Shown: piece by piece, positions 32,869-42,266 of the stretch
Layout: each line of letters starts with the position of its first letter
How positions within the stretch are numbered: the first letter of the stretch is position 1
Assembly: GCA_016178785.1 (NCBI GenBank)
Contig: JACOSO010000085.1
Span: 62,001-126,000 of the forward strand
From: Bacteroidota bacterium
Lineage (GTDB): Bacteria; Bacteroidota; Bacteroidia; Cytophagales; Cyclobacteriaceae
Length of the DNA: 64,000 nucleotides
Direction of reading: 5' to 3'
Translations under genes and position numbers: made by a program
Notes under the pieces: model-generated
Seen by the model: only the letters and a program-made list of their open reading frames with translations
The model's database searches: none
Told to the model about the DNA's origin: nothing

Positions 32869-34267
32869 TGTTCAAATCTAACGTATCAGTGAGCCAGCAA
32901 TTTTCGCGGTCGCGAAGTGCATTTTCGATTTCAGCTTCATTGTGTAGCAACGATTTTCTCAATGAGGAAAACAGCCACGGCTGGCGAAGTTTGTCTGATG
33001 GCTTTTTTTCTGGTCGGAAGAAAATGTCTTTTACACTCATTTGGAAAGGTGAAGGAATTGCTGTTGATAATTTTACAATTACCAAAGGTATTGCTTGTGG
33101 CAGGTTTCGAGCAATCAATTCTATTTCGCTTGCAGGTATTAGTGACGATAGGCAAACGAAGGCGGCTTTGTTATACTTCACGTAAACCGATGGTGCATTT
33201 TTATCTTGCCATGATGCTGCAGTGATCTGGAAGAGCTCAATCTTTTTATCGCCAAGCCCTGAGATTTTGGGCACTTCCTGGTCTTGAGGGATGCGCACAT
33301 CATAGCCATTGCGTTGCACTGCTTCAAATAAGTTTCGCACAAAGTCTTTATATATATTAAGTAGTTCCGTTTCGAAGACACCTTCGTTCATGTTGAAGCC
33401 ATGAAAGAAGCTTACATATAAATAAAGGTGTGACGCATATGGATCTTTTATCTCCGGAATTCTAACTACCAGCTGACCGCTCTTGGCATAGATCTTCCAG
33501 ACGATGCGCTGAATGTTGTCTCCCGTTTCAAACTCTTTGTAGTTGACGTGCTCGCCCTCCACTCGCTTAGGAATTTCAATACGGTGTTTTTGCTCTTCGG
33601 TGCTGTGCGGTTGCGCATTCACATTTTTTTCTGAGAGCGGCTGAGGAAGAGTATAAAGCTGCTTAGTGAAAGGAATGGTGCATGGAAGTGATAACAACCC
33701 CAACATATCACAGACAGAAACCAGCACTTTTTCTACATCGTAAATGCCACGATCGTGCAATAAAGTTTGTCCTCTTCCGCGAATAGCAAATCGCCAGAGA
33801 TGCCTTGGCTTTATGATGTTCGTATCGAGGATGATTCGTTCTGAAATTCTTTTTTGAGTAAAAACCAAACGAGCCTGAATTGTTCCAAGCAATGGTCGTA
33901 ACACGGGGCCGGAGATCGCTACCGACAATGGCACCCAACCAGCTTCCGCTTTTTGGCCGTCACCGAAATTTACCTGAAGAGTCACTTTTTTGTTTCTGAC
34001 CAGTGTAAGAAAGTACACCCATGTTGTTAATGCAGTAAGCAGACTCAAAACAAACAATCCGATGATAGTCAACTGCATAAATTGTAAAAAGAGTTTCATC
34101 ACCAACCATAAGTTGGAGTCCTCGCTGCCGTATTCATTTTTTAACCAGAAACTTGTCAGCCAAAGAATTATCAAAGACAAAATAAATGGCCACCGCACGC
34201 CTGCCAGTTTCGACCAGTACGAGGAGGATTTTATATAAGAGGATAGGGAAATGGTGCTCATGCTCAA
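32861..34267 (-). CDS. DUF58 domain membrane protein
   Basis: 468 aa with two membrane segments (about 25-42 and 53-80), then a beta-rich domain and the DUF58 signature YKEFETGDNIQRIVWKIYAK (around 245-265) followed by VRIPE. DUF58 proteins resemble von Willebrand A domains and function with MoxR ATPases. The gene overlaps the transglutaminase gene by 8 bases and heads the three-gene unit. The upstream 189-base region separates it from the divergent histidine kinase. Confidence 0.9.
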   Translation of the reverse strand: MSMSTISLSSYIKSSSYWSKLAGVRWPFILSLIILWLTSFWLKNEYGSEDSNLWLVMKLFLQFMQLTIIGLFVLSLLTALTTWVYFLTLVRNKKVTLQVNFGDGQKAEAGWVPLSVAISGPVLRPLLGTIQARLVFTQKRISERIILDTNIIKPRHLWRFAIRGRGQTLLHDRGIYDVEKVLVSVCDMLGLLSLPCTIPFTKQLYTLPQPLSEKNVNAQPHSTEEQKHRIEIPKRVEGEHVNYKEFETGDNIQRIVWKIYAKSGQLVVRIPEIKDPYASHLYLYVSFFHGFNMNEGVFETELLNIYKDFVRNLFEAVQRNGYDVRIPQDQEVPKISGLGDKKIELFQITAASWQDKNAPSVYVKYNKAAFVCLSSLIPASEIELIARNLPQAIPLVIVKLSTAIPSPFQMSVKDIFFRPEKKPSDKLRQPWLFSSLRKSLLHNEAEIENALRDRENCWLTDTLDLNNG

Positions 34268-34456
34268 CTTGGAACGACAAGAAAGGAAAATATTTTCAAT
34301 TAAGGGAGATGAGTTTTTTCAAAAATGTAACCGGACGACCAGAAGGTAAAGAAGTCGAGCTGTGTTCCCTGTGGCTAAAAAGGTGAATTCAAGCACAAGG
34401 CTAGCAGATATGCCGAACTTTATAATTAACTTATACTTGGTTGGTTCATTTTGTCT

Positions 34457-36970
34457 ATGAGCACAAAAATAAATAAGGAAACATCTTGGCCGATAGATGA
34501 GGTACTTCCTTCTAATCACGCCAGGTGTTTTTTATTTCTTTTTTTTTATTGGATTTCTCAGACACCTTTATCAGCTCAAGTGAATCAATCAGACAGCCTT
34601 CAAATAGCGAAGATCATATCACAATCTCACGAGCGATTGATTCAGCATAATTACCAGGAAGCGGCAGGCATCGCACAGAAAGGTCTCGATAAATCTACTA
34701 AACTCAATTTTAAATGGGGTCTCATCAACAGCTTGCTTGTCATTGCACAAGCGCAAAAATCATTGTCAAATTATCCTGCGAGCTTGAATTATTATTTGCA
34801 AGCTTTATCTGAAATCCAAAAGCAAAATGATAAGAAAACGCTGGCTTGGGTCAATCTGAAAATAGGAGAGTTGTTTCAAGAGTGGGGCGTACCGGAAAAA
34901 GCTTTGCCTTATTATAATACTGTTTTAGCTCTTCAATCAGAAAAATCAGGGGAGAGTTATTCTCAATTGATTGAGCATATTGCAGATGCACATCTTAGCC
35001 TTAGTCAAAAAGAGCAATCCATGAAAATGTATTTGGAACTGCTCGATATCAGGCGTAAAAAAAGTGACATTGTACAAACCAAAAAGATACTTGAAAAAAT
35101 TGCTTCCATTTATTCGATGTCGAATGACGCTGAGAACTCCCTAAAGTACCGCCTTCAGATACTGGAAATCAACAAACAACTAAAAGACACTGTACAGATA
35201 GCCTCTGCCCTAAGTGTCATAGGTAAGCACTACATAGACTTGAAAAATCTTGACAAGGCCTTAGAGAGTTATCAAGCAGCCTTGGCGATGAACCGACAAA
35301 TCAACAGGAAAGGCCTGAATGATAACAATGTGGTAACGAACCTGATTAATATTGGCACCATTTTTCAATCGCGTGGCGACACGCGAAATTCAATCAAATA
35401 CTTTAATGATGCTTTGCAAATCAAAGAAAAAAAAGGCACACCCATTGAGGTTGCAGTGATGCATAATTATCTGGCTTCACTTTATCTCGCCCAGGCAAAT
35501 TATCCGGAAGCTGAAGATCAAACGAAAGAAGCTATATCACTTTTGAGCGGAACAGATAACAAGCGGGTATTGGCCACGAGTTACAAACGACTATCTGATA
35601 TTTATATGAAGCAGGGCAGTTATGAAAAATCGCTGACAAGCTATCAGACCTATTCCATGCTGAAGGATAGTTTGCTTTACCGTGAGCAACTGGCGCAGGA
35701 GCAAGAAAAGTTGAAAGAGTATGCTATCGAAACGGCTGAGAAGGAAGCCAAACTCAGTTTGATTGACCATGAAATGCAGGCACTGGAGTTGCGCAACGAA
35801 AAAGAAATTGCCGAGCGGGAAAAACAGAAAATAGCATTGCTGCTCAAAGAAAAGGAATTGCAGAATGTGTTTTTGCAAAAAGAGCAATCAGAACAGGCAC
35901 GTGCAGTACAACAACTTCAACTTCAGCAAGGCAAAGTAGAAAAAGAAAGGCAAGCCCAGGAAATACTTTTGCTCGAACAGAAACGGGATTTGCAAAATGC
36001 AGAAATCCAGAAAAAGGAGCTACAGGAAAAAGAACGTCAAAAAGAGATCGATTATAAAAATACAAAGCTTGCGTTGCAGCAGTCTCAGCTGGAGCGCGTG
36101 GGTATTCGACAGCAATACCTCACGTTTATTTCTGTTTTGTTCTTTGCCTTGATTCTCTTAACGCTTTTGGCCTATTTGATCAAGCGAAGGGACAACCAAA
36201 AACTACAAACCCAGTACCATGAAATTAACAATCAGAAAGAACAAATAGAGTCAATCAATAAAACATTAGTTGAACTCAATGAAGAAAAAAACGATTTGAT
36301 AGGCATTGTAGCTCACGATTTAAAAAGCCCGCTCAATCAGATCAGTGGCATGTTAGAAATCATAAAGCTCACAACAAAAGACCAGCCTGAGGAACAGCAA
36401 TCATATACTTCGCAAATGGAGAAGGCAGCCAACCGACTTAAAAATATGGTGACAAAAATATTAGATGTGAGTGCTATTGAGTCGAAAGCTCTGAACATCA
36501 CTCTGGAGAGAATCAATATTACAGAAGCGCTCGATGAAATTGTGAACCGGTTTGGCGACATTGCAGCGAAAAAGAACATTTCAATAAAGAAAGAATTTGA
36601 ATCGGGTATTCCATCTATTGAAAGTGACATGGGTTATGTATCTGAGGTACTGGAAAATCTAATGTCAAATGCGGTTAAGTATTCTCCTCTTGGAAAGCAG
36701 GTAACGATAAAGCTAAGTCAGCAAGGTGGTTTTGTGCGTATCGAATTCATCGATCAGGGGCAGGGAATTAACCAAAAGGACATGAAGAACTTGTTTGGCA
36801 AATATCATAAGTTGACCGCAAGACCAACTGCGGGTGAAGATTCTACCGGGCTGGGTTTATCAATTGTGAAGAAGTACATACTGGCGCTGAATGGAAGAGT
36901 CTGGTGTGAGAGTGAAGAAGGAAAGGGCTCCGATTTTATAGTGGAGCTTCCAGTTCCTTCAACTATTTAA
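34457..36970 (+). CDS. TPR sensor histidine kinase, membrane-bound
   Basis: Two-component sensor of 837 aa starting at ATG (a TTG two codons earlier is possible). A signal-type hydrophobic stretch is at about 24-40. TPR repeats lie at 55-400, in the periplasm by topology, followed by a long glutamine/glutamate-rich coiled coil (405-550), a membrane helix at about 555-576 and the kinase core: H-box with H620 in VAHDLKSPLNQ, N-box VLENLMSNAVKYSP, G-boxes DQGQGI and GLGLSI. No response regulator is adjacent. Its core is very similar to the soluble kinase at 62294. Confidence 0.92.
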   Translation: MSTKINKETSWPIDEVLPSNHARCFLFLFFYWISQTPLSAQVNQSDSLQIAKIISQSHERLIQHNYQEAAGIAQKGLDKSTKLNFKWGLINSLLVIAQAQKSLSNYPASLNYYLQALSEIQKQNDKKTLAWVNLKIGELFQEWGVPEKALPYYNTVLALQSEKSGESYSQLIEHIADAHLSLSQKEQSMKMYLELLDIRRKKSDIVQTKKILEKIASIYSMSNDAENSLKYRLQILEINKQLKDTVQIASALSVIGKHYIDLKNLDKALESYQAALAMNRQINRKGLNDNNVVTNLINIGTIFQSRGDTRNSIKYFNDALQIKEKKGTPIEVAVMHNYLASLYLAQANYPEAEDQTKEAISLLSGTDNKRVLATSYKRLSDIYMKQGSYEKSLTSYQTYSMLKDSLLYREQLAQEQEKLKEYAIETAEKEAKLSLIDHEMQALELRNEKEIAEREKQKIALLLKEKELQNVFLQKEQSEQARAVQQLQLQQGKVEKERQAQEILLLEQKRDLQNAEIQKKELQEKERQKEIDYKNTKLALQQSQLERVGIRQQYLTFISVLFFALILLTLLAYLIKRRDNQKLQTQYHEINNQKEQIESINKTLVELNEEKNDLIGIVAHDLKSPLNQISGMLEIIKLTTKDQPEEQQSYTSQMEKAANRLKNMVTKILDVSAIESKALNITLERINITEALDEIVNRFGDIAAKKNISIKKEFESGIPSIESDMGYVSEVLENLMSNAVKYSPLGKQVTIKLSQQGGFVRIEFIDQGQGINQKDMKNLFGKYHKLTARPTAGEDSTGLGLSIVKKYILALNGRVWCESEEGKGSDFIVELPVPSTI

Positions 36971-37017
36971 GCCTACTGTATTTAGGATTCTTCAATAGAA
37001 ATCAGGCTTCTTTTTTT
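36969..37017 (+). terminator. candidate terminator after the TPR kinase
   Basis: AAGCCT (36969-36974) can pair with AGGCTT (37004-37009), followed by CTTTTTTT. The loop is long (29 bases) with weak internal pairing, so the stem is only moderate. Confidence 0.4.
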
Positions 37018-37068
37018 ACTAACTTAATGATTGAAACCGTTAGTTGGGTTAAACCAAAACAAAAAAAC

Positions 37069-37704
37069 ATGAAAAGAAACCTATGTATTATCGCTATGGT
37101 TGCGCTACCTTTTATTTTGATGGCACAAAAAGGGAACTGGTATGTTGGGGGCGTTGTAGGCTATGCCTCTAATACCCTTAAGTCCGCCAGTGGATTTAAA
37201 ACAGTGAATTCCAGCTGGGCTTTTGGACCGGAGGCAGGAACTTTTTTGCAAGATGATATTCAATTGGGCTTGGCGCTCGGGGTGAGCGGCTCATCCAGCA
37301 AAAATGATAACGGTAAGATCCAAACTACTTCCAGTGTTAGCCCTACTGCATACGTCAGGAAGTTCTTCAAAGTCACCGATGACTTAAGCATGTTTGCGGG
37401 CTTTTATTTGAACTATTCCAGTGGAACTACCACTGACTATACCGCAACGCCTTCAGTGAAGAGTACTGATTCAGGAGTCGGCTTGCGACTGGGCGTTGGA
37501 ATTGCTTATGCCTTGTCCGAGCGATTTACCGCTGTAGGGCAATACGGCCTGATGGGTTATCAAACGGTAAGCCTCAACAATGCAGGGAGCAATTCAAGTT
37601 TTAATTTTGGCGTCAACACTGTTGGAAGCAGTACCCTGAGCCAGGGGAATGGATCAGGGGCAGTTTTTAACATCGGACTTTACTACACATTTAAAAAGGG
37701 GTAG
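37069..37704 (+). CDS. outer-membrane beta-barrel (porin-family) protein
   Basis: 211 aa with a signal peptide (KRNLCIIAMVALPFILMAQ, 2-20) and alternating aromatic/glycine strands (WYVGGVVGYASNT, SWAFGPEAGTF, GVGLRLGVGIAYA), ending in FNIGLYYTFKKG, a beta-barrel-like C-terminal strand. I chose the ATG at 37069 because it begins a proper signal peptide; the earlier in-frame start at 37027 adds 14 unrelated residues. The role is unknown; it may be a small eight-stranded outer-membrane protein. Confidence 0.8.
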   Translation: MKRNLCIIAMVALPFILMAQKGNWYVGGVVGYASNTLKSASGFKTVNSSWAFGPEAGTFLQDDIQLGLALGVSGSSSKNDNGKIQTTSSVSPTAYVRKFFKVTDDLSMFAGFYLNYSSGTTTDYTATPSVKSTDSGVGLRLGVGIAYALSERFTAVGQYGLMGYQTVSLNNAGSNSSFNFGVNTVGSSTLSQGNGSGAVFNIGLYYTFKKG

Positions 37705-37723
37705 CGATCGAGAGCATAAGACC

Positions 37724-37745
37724 CGGGTAGGCAAGTACCCGTTTT
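37724..37745 (+). terminator. terminator of the porin-like gene
   Basis: Stem CGGGTA (37724-37729)/TACCCG (37736-37741) with a 6-base loop, followed by TTTTCGATTTT, 20 bases after the stop codon. Confidence 0.65.
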
Positions 37746-37784
37746 CGATTTTGAGTGCTTATTCTTGTTGTGCTAATTTTTCTC

Positions 37785-38471
37785 TCATACAAATTCGTAA
37801 CCATGATTGTTCAGTGGCAATGAGCGAATGCGTTTTGCGGAGGCTGCAAAAATAGCGTTGGTCAATGCCGGAGCTATTGGCGGAGTGCCGGGCTCACCTA
37901 CTCCGCCCGGAGCTTCATCACTCTCCATAATATGTACTACAATATGAGGCATCGTGCGCATTGTCACCATTTGGTAATTAGGGAAATTACTCTGTACAAT
38001 TTTTCCATCTTTCACAGAGATCTCACCATAGAGTGCTGCCGTCAGCCCGTAAACAATTCCGCTTTGCATTTGGCTTTCAATGATTCGTGGGTTAACGGTC
38101 TTGCCGCAATCAATTACACAAAAGACCTTTTCTACTTTGATATTCCTATTGGTGAGAGTGATCTCGGCCACTTCTGCAACGATAGAGCCAAACGATTCAT
38201 GAAGGGCAATGCCTCGAAATTTTCCTTCCGTTCTTTCGCCCCACTTGCTCATCTCCGCTACTTTATTCAACACTGCTAAATGACGAGGTGAATTTTTTAG
38301 TAATTCTTTCCGGAGTTCATAGGGATCGCGATTGAGAGTTAAGGCACATTCGTCCATAAACGATTCTGAGAAAAAAGCATTGTGCGAATGCCCCACACTT
38401 CTCCAGGTTCCAACCTTCACGGGCAGATCCTTTCCGGAAGTCAGGTTGGAAGACTGACAGGCCGGTAAAAA
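37785..38471 (-). pseudogene. C-terminal remnant of a molybdenum hydroxylase large subunit (IorB/aldehyde-oxidase type)
   Basis: The open frame runs from an in-frame stop (TAG at 38472-38474) to 37785. The first possible start is a GTG at 38420, giving 211 aa. The readable part matches the last ~200 residues of isoquinoline 1-oxidoreductase/xanthine dehydrogenase large subunits: WRSVGHSHNAFFSESFMDE, VFCVIDCGKTVNPRIIE, SQMQSGIVYGL, and GGVGEPGTPPIAPAL, which holds the active-site Glu. Full proteins are roughly 700 aa or more, and the N-terminal two-thirds is absent from the flanking DNA. No small [2Fe-2S] subunit is nearby. It cannot be a working enzyme by itself. Confidence 0.85.
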
Positions 38472-38538
38472 CTATAGAATTTATAGATTACAAAATTTCT
38501 TTATTGGTATATTGAACTAACAATCAAAAACAATCGCC

Positions 38539-38976
38539 ATGAAAGCTCACCTTCCTTTTTACATTTTGATTTTTCTGGTCACTTGTGCAGTGAGCACTTT
38601 TGGTCAGGCAAAACCTGACGCCACCTTTACAGTTGAAAATTATTATAAAGTGAAATGGGGTTATGCGGATGAGTTCATCAGTCTTTATAAAAAAAACCAT
38701 TATCCCTTACTCAAGAAAGCACAGGAAAAAGGCGATATCCTTCAAATCATTGCTGAAAAACCGAGGCTTCATGATTCAGAAGAAAGCCGGTGGGACTTTC
38801 GGGTGACGCTGGTGTTTAAAAATGTACAAACAGCCGTAGACCCCAACTTAACAGAACCATACAAGAAGGTGTTGTATCCAAACCTGGATCAACTTGTCAA
38901 AGAGGAGCAGCATCGTTTTGAACTGCTTCTCGCTCATTGGGATATCGAAGTGCAAACACTGGATATAGAAAAATAA
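38539..38976 (+). CDS. hypothetical secreted protein
   Basis: 145 aa with a signal peptide (about 1-23, ending TFGQA). The mature part (ENYYKVKWGYADEFISLYKKNHYPLLKKAQEKG) reads like a ferredoxin-like/dimeric alpha-beta barrel domain. I have no named family. It is monocistronic, with convergent VOC and AraC genes downstream. Confidence 0.6.
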   Translation: MKAHLPFYILIFLVTCAVSTFGQAKPDATFTVENYYKVKWGYADEFISLYKKNHYPLLKKAQEKGDILQIIAEKPRLHDSEESRWDFRVTLVFKNVQTAVDPNLTEPYKKVLYPNLDQLVKEEQHRFELLLAHWDIEVQTLDIEK

Positions 38977-39059
38977 TCGTTAGCCAACTCCTCGGGGACA
39001 GAAAAAAAACACCGGCCCGGCACCCTGCAGTACCAAGCCGATACTATCAATCTGTTTCT

Positions 39060-39485
39060 TCAGGCTTCTTGCAACGCCTTGATGTTAAATTTTTTCATTT
39101 TCATATAAGCCTGCATTACGTTTTGTGCTTTGCCGGGATTACTTAAAAGTGTCGGCAAGATGGTCGGAACGATCTGCCACGAAACTCCGAACTGGTCTTT
39201 TAGCCAACCACACATGCTCTCGCTTCCACCATCTGCGGTTAGCTTCTCCCAATAGAAGTCTATTTCTTCCTGCGTGTCGCAATTGACTACAAACGAAATG
39301 GCTTCGTTGAATTTGAATTGTGGTCCTGCGTTAAGTCCCATAAACTGTTTTCCGTTCAGTTCAAAGGTTACAACCATTTGATTATCGGCTGTGATTTTTG
39401 AGTTCTTAAAAATGCTGCAGTAAAATTTTGCAGCGGCCTGGGCCTGACCGTCAAACCAAAGGCAAGGATAAATCTGATTTTTCAT
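39060..39485 (-). CDS. VOC family protein, PhnB-like
   Basis: 141 aa with the glyoxalase/bleomycin-resistance fold. The start IYPCLWFDGQAQAAAKFYCSIF and the FVVNCDTQEEIDFYWEKLTADG and GWLKDQFGVSWQIVP segments are typical of the PhnB subgroup (also labelled 3-demethylubiquinone methyltransferase-like). The enzymatic role in this subgroup is mostly unknown. It lies 81 bases downstream of the AraC gene on the same strand, so the two may be linked. Confidence 0.83.
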   Translation of the reverse strand: MKNQIYPCLWFDGQAQAAAKFYCSIFKNSKITADNQMVVTFELNGKQFMGLNAGPQFKFNEAISFVVNCDTQEEIDFYWEKLTADGGSESMCGWLKDQFGVSWQIVPTILPTLLSNPGKAQNVMQAYMKMKKFNIKALQEA

Positions 39486-39566
39486 TTTGTTGTTGGTTTA
39501 AAATTGTAAGGCAAAGGTGTGCAAGCCGCAAAACTCAAAATTGTATGAAACCGACATTTTTCACCT

Positions 39567-40340
39567 TCAAGAGTCGCCACCAAATTTGAGATATTCTTTT
39601 GGCGTAACGTGGGTGAATTCTTTGAATGCCCTAATGAAATGACTTTGGTCTGAATATCCGTTTCCAAAGGCAACATCGGTAAGTTTATGGAAGCGCCTGG
39701 TATTAAGTTGCTGAAAGGCTGCATTGAATTGACAAATCCGCCTGAAGAGGTTGGGAGAGATGCCGATATTCTTGTCAAACAATCGCTCAAAGGTTCTTTC
39801 GGTCATGCATAGTTTATCTTGAACCGTAAGCAAGCTTTCCTTCGAGGGATTTTTTGAAATGAGTGTGGTTGCCAATTTTATTATTTCTGTCTCCGATTTA
39901 CTCTTCGTGATCAGGCTGAAAATATAATCGTCAAGAAGAGACAGTAGCTCATTTGTTGTTGCTGCGTTAAGCAATCGTTCCCTTAACTCATTCGCTTTGG
40001 TTGGATGGAGCAAATTCAGGTCGATCGGGTAGTCGGTTAGTTCTTTTGCCGAAACTCCAAAAAGGGAAAACAAGGAGAACGGCTTGAAGAAGTAGGCAAT
40101 TAAAGTGAAATCGGTTTTGATAGTGAGCGATTCAGGAAATACAGTTTGCCCGAATAAGGTGAGGTAGTTTGTTGCCTTGTCTTTGATGGTAGCCTTTGTA
40201 GACAGAAACAGAAGGGTAGGAGTTCCGTTAGCAAATAAAGGCAAGGTAAAAGAATTGGTGACACTGAAATTCTCAATAACTAATATCCTTTCCACATAGT
40301 CGGAAATACGATCTGCCGGTATTGGGTAAGTTATTTTCAT
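39567..40340 (-). CDS. AraC family transcriptional regulator
   Basis: 257 aa. The N-terminal region (1-150) is a ligand-sensing domain of unclear type (ADRISDYVERILVIENFSV, GQTVFPESLTIK). The C-terminal double helix-turn-helix spans about 160-252, with MTERTFERLFDKNIGISPNLFRR and SDQSHFIRAFKEFTHVTPKEY. It may regulate the downstream VOC gene. The effector is unknown. Confidence 0.87.
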   Translation of the reverse strand: MKITYPIPADRISDYVERILVIENFSVTNSFTLPLFANGTPTLLFLSTKATIKDKATNYLTLFGQTVFPESLTIKTDFTLIAYFFKPFSLFSLFGVSAKELTDYPIDLNLLHPTKANELRERLLNAATTNELLSLLDDYIFSLITKSKSETEIIKLATTLISKNPSKESLLTVQDKLCMTERTFERLFDKNIGISPNLFRRICQFNAAFQQLNTRRFHKLTDVAFGNGYSDQSHFIRAFKEFTHVTPKEYLKFGGDS

Positions 40341-40625
40341 CGACCTTATTGTGATTCTAAATTAACAGATTTTCCTTTCTCGTTTATTTAGTCAAGAATG
40401 AACTCATCAAAGATGGGGTATCCTTTTGTAACACCTCTCCCAGCAGGGCGATGCGATGGTCAGTTTTCTTTCGACACGCATGGGGCATCATCCATTCCGA
40501 GAAACAATACGAAAAGAGATTTTCTTTCATACTTATTGGTCAAGGACGGGACCTAGGAGTTTCTTCTATTATAGTAGGAGGCTTGTGAGCCAAAATACAT
40601 TGCTTTATCGTTTATTTTTATCCAT
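40341..40625. other. non-coding stretch upstream of the patatin gene
   Basis: No reading frame, repeat or clear promoter motif is evident in this part of the 452-base gap between the AraC and patatin genes. Confidence 0.4.
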
Positions 40626-40727
40626 ATGATTATAGCAGCAAAATTCATTTCACTTTTGGTGTTACTCGTCCTGAGCTACTCGATTGTTCAAGCAGTTTAT
40701 TCAGTATACAATCGAAAGAAAAACTAA
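40626..40727 (+). CDS. possible 33-aa single-helix membrane peptide
   Basis: ATG at 40626, stop TAA at 40725-40727. The peptide begins MIIAAKFISLLVLLVLSYSI, giving one clear hydrophobic helix, and ends with a basic tail (YNRKKN). It lies 65 bases before the patatin gene. No Shine-Dalgarno sequence is visible, but these are often absent in Bacteroidota. It could be a real small protein or chance. Confidence 0.3.
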   Translation: MIIAAKFISLLVLLVLSYSIVQAVYSVYNRKKN

Positions 40728-40792
40728 CAGGGACCTCGCAGCGAGGAAGACTCTTCAAAAAAAAGAAATTATTTTATTAAGATGTAAAAGCT

Positions 40793-41935
40793 ATGAAAAC
40801 AATTTTCAAATCGATAGCCGGTTGCTTGCTGCTGATAGGGGGCTGCTCTGCTGCCTTCGCACAAGGCGACAGAATTGCTGTGATCTCGGGTGGTGGCGCA
40901 TATGGTGCCTGGGGTGCAGGCCTATGCCAAAGACTTCATGACGTTGATCACTACGATTACAAAATTGTTATTGGCACCAGCACCGGTTCGCTCATGGCTC
41001 CACTTGTTCTGCAGAATAATTATACGTTGCTGAAAACGGCCTATACTTCGGTAACACAGGGGGATATTTTTAGTGTGAACCCGTTTAAGCCAAACGGACA
41101 GATCAGGGGCTTAGTGGCGGGGTGGAGATTCATTTTCAACAACAGCCTGGGCGAAACTTATCCGCTCCGCAAGCTCATTAAGAAATGGTATACGCAGAGC
41201 GACTACGATGCCATCAAGCAGCAGGGAAAAGAGCTCATTGTGACTGTGGCAAATATGTCGGATGGAGAACCGTACTACATGTCATCCAATAAGTATGACT
41301 ATGATGACAGCGACCCGAAATCTGGCGGCAAGCGCCACAACTGGAACAGCATGGTCAACTGGATTTGGGCATCGGCCAATGAGCCGGTTTTCATGTCCAT
41401 TTTTAAAACCGCCAGGTTTGACACCGCAACAAAACTCCTGCGCAAGGATGCGAATGGAAAGCCAACGAAAGAAGTTTATGTATGGCAGGATGGTGGCATC
41501 ACGCAGGCAGTAAGCGTCATGGAGGGTTTTAAGAAAGCCTTTGAACGCAAGATTTACAATGTAGACGTGATTGTGCATGGCATAGCAAAAAGTGAGGTGA
41601 CCGATTACAACGGCCACGGCACATTCACCGGCCTTATGCGCACGATAGGAATACTGACCCATACTGTAAAATTTCAAAACATACAGATGGGTTTGTTGCA
41701 GGAACAGGCCAACAAGGCAAGTTGCGCAGTGCCTACAAAGGATTTTACGATCACCATCTATTATATGAGAGATGCGGAGTATAAACTGCAGCCCAACACA
41801 AACGAACTGGTTTTTGATAAGCAGACGATGCTGAAATTATACGAAGCCGGATTTGCAGGCAAAGCCGATAAGCAGTCGTTTACTGTGCCCGTGGCTGCGA
41901 TGGATACCATGATCAAAATGATGCAACTGAAATAA
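40793..41935 (+). CDS. patatin-like phospholipase, exported
   Basis: 380 aa with a signal peptide ending AFAQ (about 1-24). The oxyanion loop is SGGGAYGAWGAG (32-43), the nucleophile S63 sits in GTSTG (61-65), and the catalytic Asp is D233 in QDGG. It lacks the extended domains of surface esterase-type patatins. Likely a lipid acyl hydrolase acting in the periplasm or outside the cell. Confidence 0.9.
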   Translation: MKTIFKSIAGCLLLIGGCSAAFAQGDRIAVISGGGAYGAWGAGLCQRLHDVDHYDYKIVIGTSTGSLMAPLVLQNNYTLLKTAYTSVTQGDIFSVNPFKPNGQIRGLVAGWRFIFNNSLGETYPLRKLIKKWYTQSDYDAIKQQGKELIVTVANMSDGEPYYMSSNKYDYDDSDPKSGGKRHNWNSMVNWIWASANEPVFMSIFKTARFDTATKLLRKDANGKPTKEVYVWQDGGITQAVSVMEGFKKAFERKIYNVDVIVHGIAKSEVTDYNGHGTFTGLMRTIGILTHTVKFQNIQMGLLQEQANKASCAVPTKDFTITIYYMRDAEYKLQPNTNELVFDKQTMLKLYEAGFAGKADKQSFTVPVAAMDTMIKMMQLK

Positions 41936-42266
41936 AAAAGGACATCATTAGGAGATTTAGATTGTTGGTCAGGGATTTTCACCACCGGATCAGCATCACC
42001 GTTGATAACAACAAGGTGGATATTTTATAGGGAAGTAAAAAAGGTAACTGTCATACCGACTGAAATGTAGGGGGTGTGTGAGTTCCGGTATCCATAAGGA
42101 TTGCTCCGTATTGGGGGATCGCGTAAGTCGTTCGAGTCGATTTTCTCATTTGTAAATGAGAGCTCTTCCGCGATAATAGTAACAATAAAAAGGGAAGTAT
42201 TTTAATGCGGAATTAATCAGCAGAATCGAACGGGGCCGCAAGGACGGATTATCTTTGTTACGCCAA
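41936..42266. promoter_or_regulatory. non-coding region with an 18-base perfect palindrome
   Basis: No gene is seen in these 331 bases. TCTCATTT-GT-AAATGAGA at 42144-42161 is a perfect inverted repeat with a 2-base centre, well suited to a dimeric repressor. TATCTTTG at 42250-42257 matches the -7 consensus but lies only 9-16 bases before the next ATG, so a transcript from it would have almost no leader. Confidence 0.4.
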
